Positions 4,868 through 5,144 of a stretch of 5,144 nucleotides of DNA are shown here, in pieces (position 1 is the stretch's first letter; every line of letters starts with the position of its first letter). Made by a program: the position numbers and the translations under genes. Source of the DNA: Anaerolineae bacterium. Lineage in GTDB: Bacteria; Chloroflexota; Anaerolineae; Anaerolineales; Villigracilaceae. The stretch lies in assembly GCA_003158885.1 (NCBI GenBank), contig PMLN01000126.1, forward strand, positions 1,769 to 6,912, written 5' to 3'. The notes beneath the pieces are model-generated. The model was not told the DNA's origin. It made no database searches and saw nothing but the letters and a program-made list of their open reading frames with translations.

Positions 4868-4872
4868 GGAGG
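4868..4872 (+). promoter_or_regulatory. Ribosome binding site GGAGG for the lipoprotein gene
   Basis: A full GGAGG lies 5 bases before the ATG at 4878. It is the strongest Shine-Dalgarno sequence in the window and fixes the start of a gene that is otherwise cut by the right edge. Confidence 0.8.
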
Positions 4873-4877
4873 CAGAT

Positions 4878-5144
4878 ATGAAAACTAGATTGTTTCAAAT
4901 TTTAGCGGCCATGGTCATTTTGAGTTTGGTGCAGATGTCCTGTGCCAGTTATAGCAATTTGATTTCTTCCCAGTCTTCAACGCCCAGCCCATCATCAAAT
5001 GCAGTTACACAAGTTCCACAAAATCCGACAACTGTGTCGGCCATTGTGCCAACCAGTGTTGCGATCCAAGCTCCATTAGTGACAACCAATGAGCCTTTCG
5101 AGATCACCGGTTCTTTTAAGTGGACTCAAGAAGACGGTGGAACA
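4878..5144 (+). CDS. Putative secreted lipoprotein, N-terminal part, unknown function
   Basis: The reading frame is open for 89 codons from the ATG to the right edge; the 3' end is outside the window. The first residues form a signal peptide: MKTR, then a hydrophobic segment of about 15 residues (LFQILAAMVILSLV), then QMSC with Cys22 as the likely lipidated residue. The lipobox is imperfect, because Gln stands at -3 where Leu is usual. After Cys22 comes a Ser/Thr/Pro/Gln-rich linker to about residue 72, typical of the flexible tether of surface lipoproteins. A more ordered stretch then begins (EPFEITGSFKWTQEDGGT). The mature domain is not seen, so no function can be given. The strong GGAGG and the TATAAT upstream support a real gene, transcribed divergently from the minus-strand neighbour. 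Confidence 0.78.
   Translation, partial: MKTRLFQILAAMVILSLVQMSCASYSNLISSQSSTPSPSSNAVTQVPQNPTTVSAIVPTSVAIQAPLVTTNEPFEITGSFKWTQEDGGT

Noticed and set aside
4836..4898. Longer N-terminus (21 extra codons) for the minus-strand helical protein
   Set aside because: It would overlap the start codon and GGAGG of the divergent lipoprotein gene and run through the palindrome; the added residues look random.

Overview
The window holds the distal part of a SUF iron-sulfur cluster assembly operon, followed by two genes outside the pathway. On the + strand, in order, it contains: the last 31 codons of sufB (1-96); complete sufD (190-1521); an unfamiliar basic-tailed protein (1525-2175); the cysteine desulfurase gene sufS (2289-3515); the scaffold/sulfur-transfer gene sufU (3625-4020); and a small Rieske-type [2Fe-2S] ferredoxin (4089-4436). 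A convergent minus-strand gene for a small helical, HEPN-like protein follows (4500-4835). A divergently oriented putative lipoprotein starts at 4878 and runs off the right edge.

The gene set (SufB, SufD, SufS, SufU and a Rieske protein, with no IscR or SufA/SufE in view) is the SufU-type SUF layout of Gram-positive, actinobacterial and Chloroflexota-like bacteria. The protein flavour, the moderate GC content and the repeat-filled gaps suggest a member of Chloroflexota, class Anaerolineae. This is an inference from general familiarity; no marker gene in the window proves it. sufC is not visible and is presumably upstream of sufB.

The pathway reads as follows. SufS takes sulfur from cysteine as a persulfide, and SufU accepts it. 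SufB and SufD, with SufC, form the scaffold on which the cluster is built. The Rieske protein is either a client or an electron carrier. The protein at 1525-2175 begins three bases after the sufD stop. It has a strongly positive, low-complexity N-terminal half (24 Lys and 3 Arg against 2 Glu in 105 residues) and a compact C-terminal domain that looks like a small beta-barrel (SH3/Tudor/KOW-like). I do not recognise it as a SUF component, and it is the most novel item here.

Nearly every gap in or next to the operon carries a different repeat: a 16-bp-arm palindrome plus a truncated copy (105-173), a CTCTAAT heptamer array (2241-2275), a mosaic AGACC/AGACTT inverted repeat (3517-3620), a CCCTCTCCC hairpin plus a GAGCGAAGTCGAAG-type element (4024-4081), a nested palindrome between convergent genes (4441-4497), and a symmetrical TATAAT palindrome between divergent genes (4832-4857). 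No stretch longer than 300 bases lacks a gene. I see no tRNA, rRNA, CRISPR array, transposase or attachment site.
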